A stretch of 46,403 bases of DNA from CAZNGF01 sp964572855 (GTDB lineage Bacteria > Bipolaricaulota > Bipolaricaulia > RBG-16-55-9 > JAJCYT01). The notes under the pieces were generated by a model. It worked only from the letters and a program-made list of their open reading frames with translations. It was not told where the DNA came from and ran no database searches. The DNA lies in contig CAZNGF010000009.1 in NCBI GenBank assembly GCA_964572855.1, positions 1 through 46,403 on the forward strand, written 5' to 3'. The first letter of the stretch is position 1; each line of letters starts with the position of its first letter. Shown piece by piece: positions 45,828-46,403 of this stretch. A program made the position numbers and the translations under genes.

Positions 45828-46403
45828 TTGTACCCCAGCGCGGCGGCGATCGCGGGCAGGACGGCCAGCGCCGCGCCCAACAGCTGGACCCCGAAGAAGT
45901 CCTGGCCGAGGCGGGGTTCCCCGGCCGGGCCGGCGCCCGGCGCCGGCGGCCCCATGAGGTCGGACAACTGCTGCGCGGTCAGCAGGTACAGGAGCGACTG
46001 CGAGGCGAACACCGCGCCGACCGCCCCGAGCACGCTGCCCTCGCGGCCCTGCAGCCCGGCGGTGGCCACCAACCCTCCGATCGCGCCCAGACCGCTGCCC
46101 ATGCCTAAACCGCTGCCGAAGAACATCATGGGCGCGGCGGCACGAATCATGCACGCCTGCATCCGCTCGAATGCCTCCTCGGGGCTTTGGGTTTGGCTTG
46201 GCGGAGAGACGTGCTGGCACACCGAGAACGCGTCCCCCAGGACCGGGAACGAAATGGCCATGCCCAGCAGCGAGCCGAGCGTCTGGCCGGCCAGCGCGCC
46301 GGCGGCCTGCAGGGCCTGGTCGCCCAGCGGGGCGGGCTCGGCCGCGGCCGGCACGGCGGCCAGCAGCGCGATGAGCGATGAGATCAGCAAGAGTGCGGTG
46401 AGT
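45818..46403 (-). CDS. Secreted or membrane protein, 5' end outside the window
   Basis: The frame is open to the right edge (LTALLLISSLIALLAAVPAAAE), so the first residues of a signal peptide lie beyond base 46403; a TTG at 46390 is the only visible start-like codon. About 190 residues are present. After the signal peptide come glycine/alanine-rich hydrophobic segments (FGSGLGMGSGLGAIGGLVATAG, LGAVGAVFASQSLLYLLTA) and a final helix (VQLLGAALAVLPAIAAALGYNYL). Two cysteines (SVCQHV, QACMIR) sit on either side of a helix with QTQSPEEAFERMQ and may form a disulfide. No family is recognised. Confidence 0.65.
   Translation of the reverse strand, partial: LTALLLISSLIALLAAVPAAAEPAPLGDQALQAAGALAGQTLGSLLGMAISFPVLGDAFSVCQHVSPPSQTQSPEEAFERMQACMIRAAAPMMFFGSGLGMGSGLGAIGGLVATAGLQGREGSVLGAVGAVFASQSLLYLLTAQQLSDLMGPPAPGAGPAGEPRLGQDFFGVQLLGAALAVLPAIAAALGYNYL

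Noticed and set aside
1..46403. CRISPR arrays, tRNA, rRNA, insertion sequences and a replication origin
   Set aside because: No regularly spaced direct repeats, no tRNA-like TTCGA arm in context, no transposase and no DnaA-box cluster were found on reading both strands.

Overview
The window is GC-rich bacterial DNA with dense, short-spaced operons, strong AGGAGG-type ribosome binding sites and several GTG/TTG starts. Five sigma-70-like promoters share the same or nearly the same -10 box (TATCAT, or TATCGT in one case). No rRNA, tRNA or ribosomal protein gene is present, so the organism cannot be named. Secreted PKD and FG-GAP proteins, an archaeal-order dehydrogenase/hydratase fusion and a Thermus-like oxoamine synthase suggest an uncultured deep-branching or thermophile-related lineage (Bipolaricaulota, Deinococcus-Thermus, Armatimonadota or Chloroflexota are candidates). 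This placement is inference only.

Layout. 1-1129: end of a secreted beta-rich protein, then a clear terminator. 1313-4783: two fatty-acid/acyl-CoA genes. 4864-7598: two secreted PKD/FG-GAP proteins. 7638-10345 (minus): an anchored hypothetical protein and a MoxR ATPase/CoxE-type VWA pair. 10574-17082: a six-gene peptide-uptake operon (binding protein, two permeases, M20 peptidase, SDR, P1 peptidase) with no ATPase gene. 17285-18193 (minus): a tyrosine recombinase that appears to be leaderless. 18370-19293: an anchored coiled-coil protein.

19369-24863 is the most original metabolic locus. A minus-strand series AcpS, acetyl-CoA-synthetase-like ligase, free-standing acyl carrier protein, Kbl-type alpha-oxoamine synthase and RidA faces a divergent second alpha-oxoamine synthase that has its own strong promoter. 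The set suggests activation of a short acyl group, its possible transfer to the carrier protein, condensation with an amino acid, and clean-up of reactive imines.

25037-41896 is largely envelope and metal biology. It holds a DUF3179 protein, a CopB-type P1B ATPase pseudogene, pckA, a Met/His-rich Spy-like protein, two cupredoxins with a divergent NarL-type two-component system, and a long operon with an OmpR-type two-component system, Cys/His-rich protein, two DUF1573 proteins and a DsbD/CcdA-like protein. It ends with a MerR regulator facing an operon that carries a MerB-like remnant, a membrane protein, a GDCCVxC protein and an ABC-2 exporter.

41897-46403 is eroded accessory DNA: a RES-domain remnant, a HEAT-redoxin fusion, a lone HicB, truncated umuD and umuC, a methyltransferase of different composition, and the end of a membrane protein. 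A recurring theme is accessory genes whose two ends survive while the middle is missing (CopB, the MerB-like gene, possibly RES).
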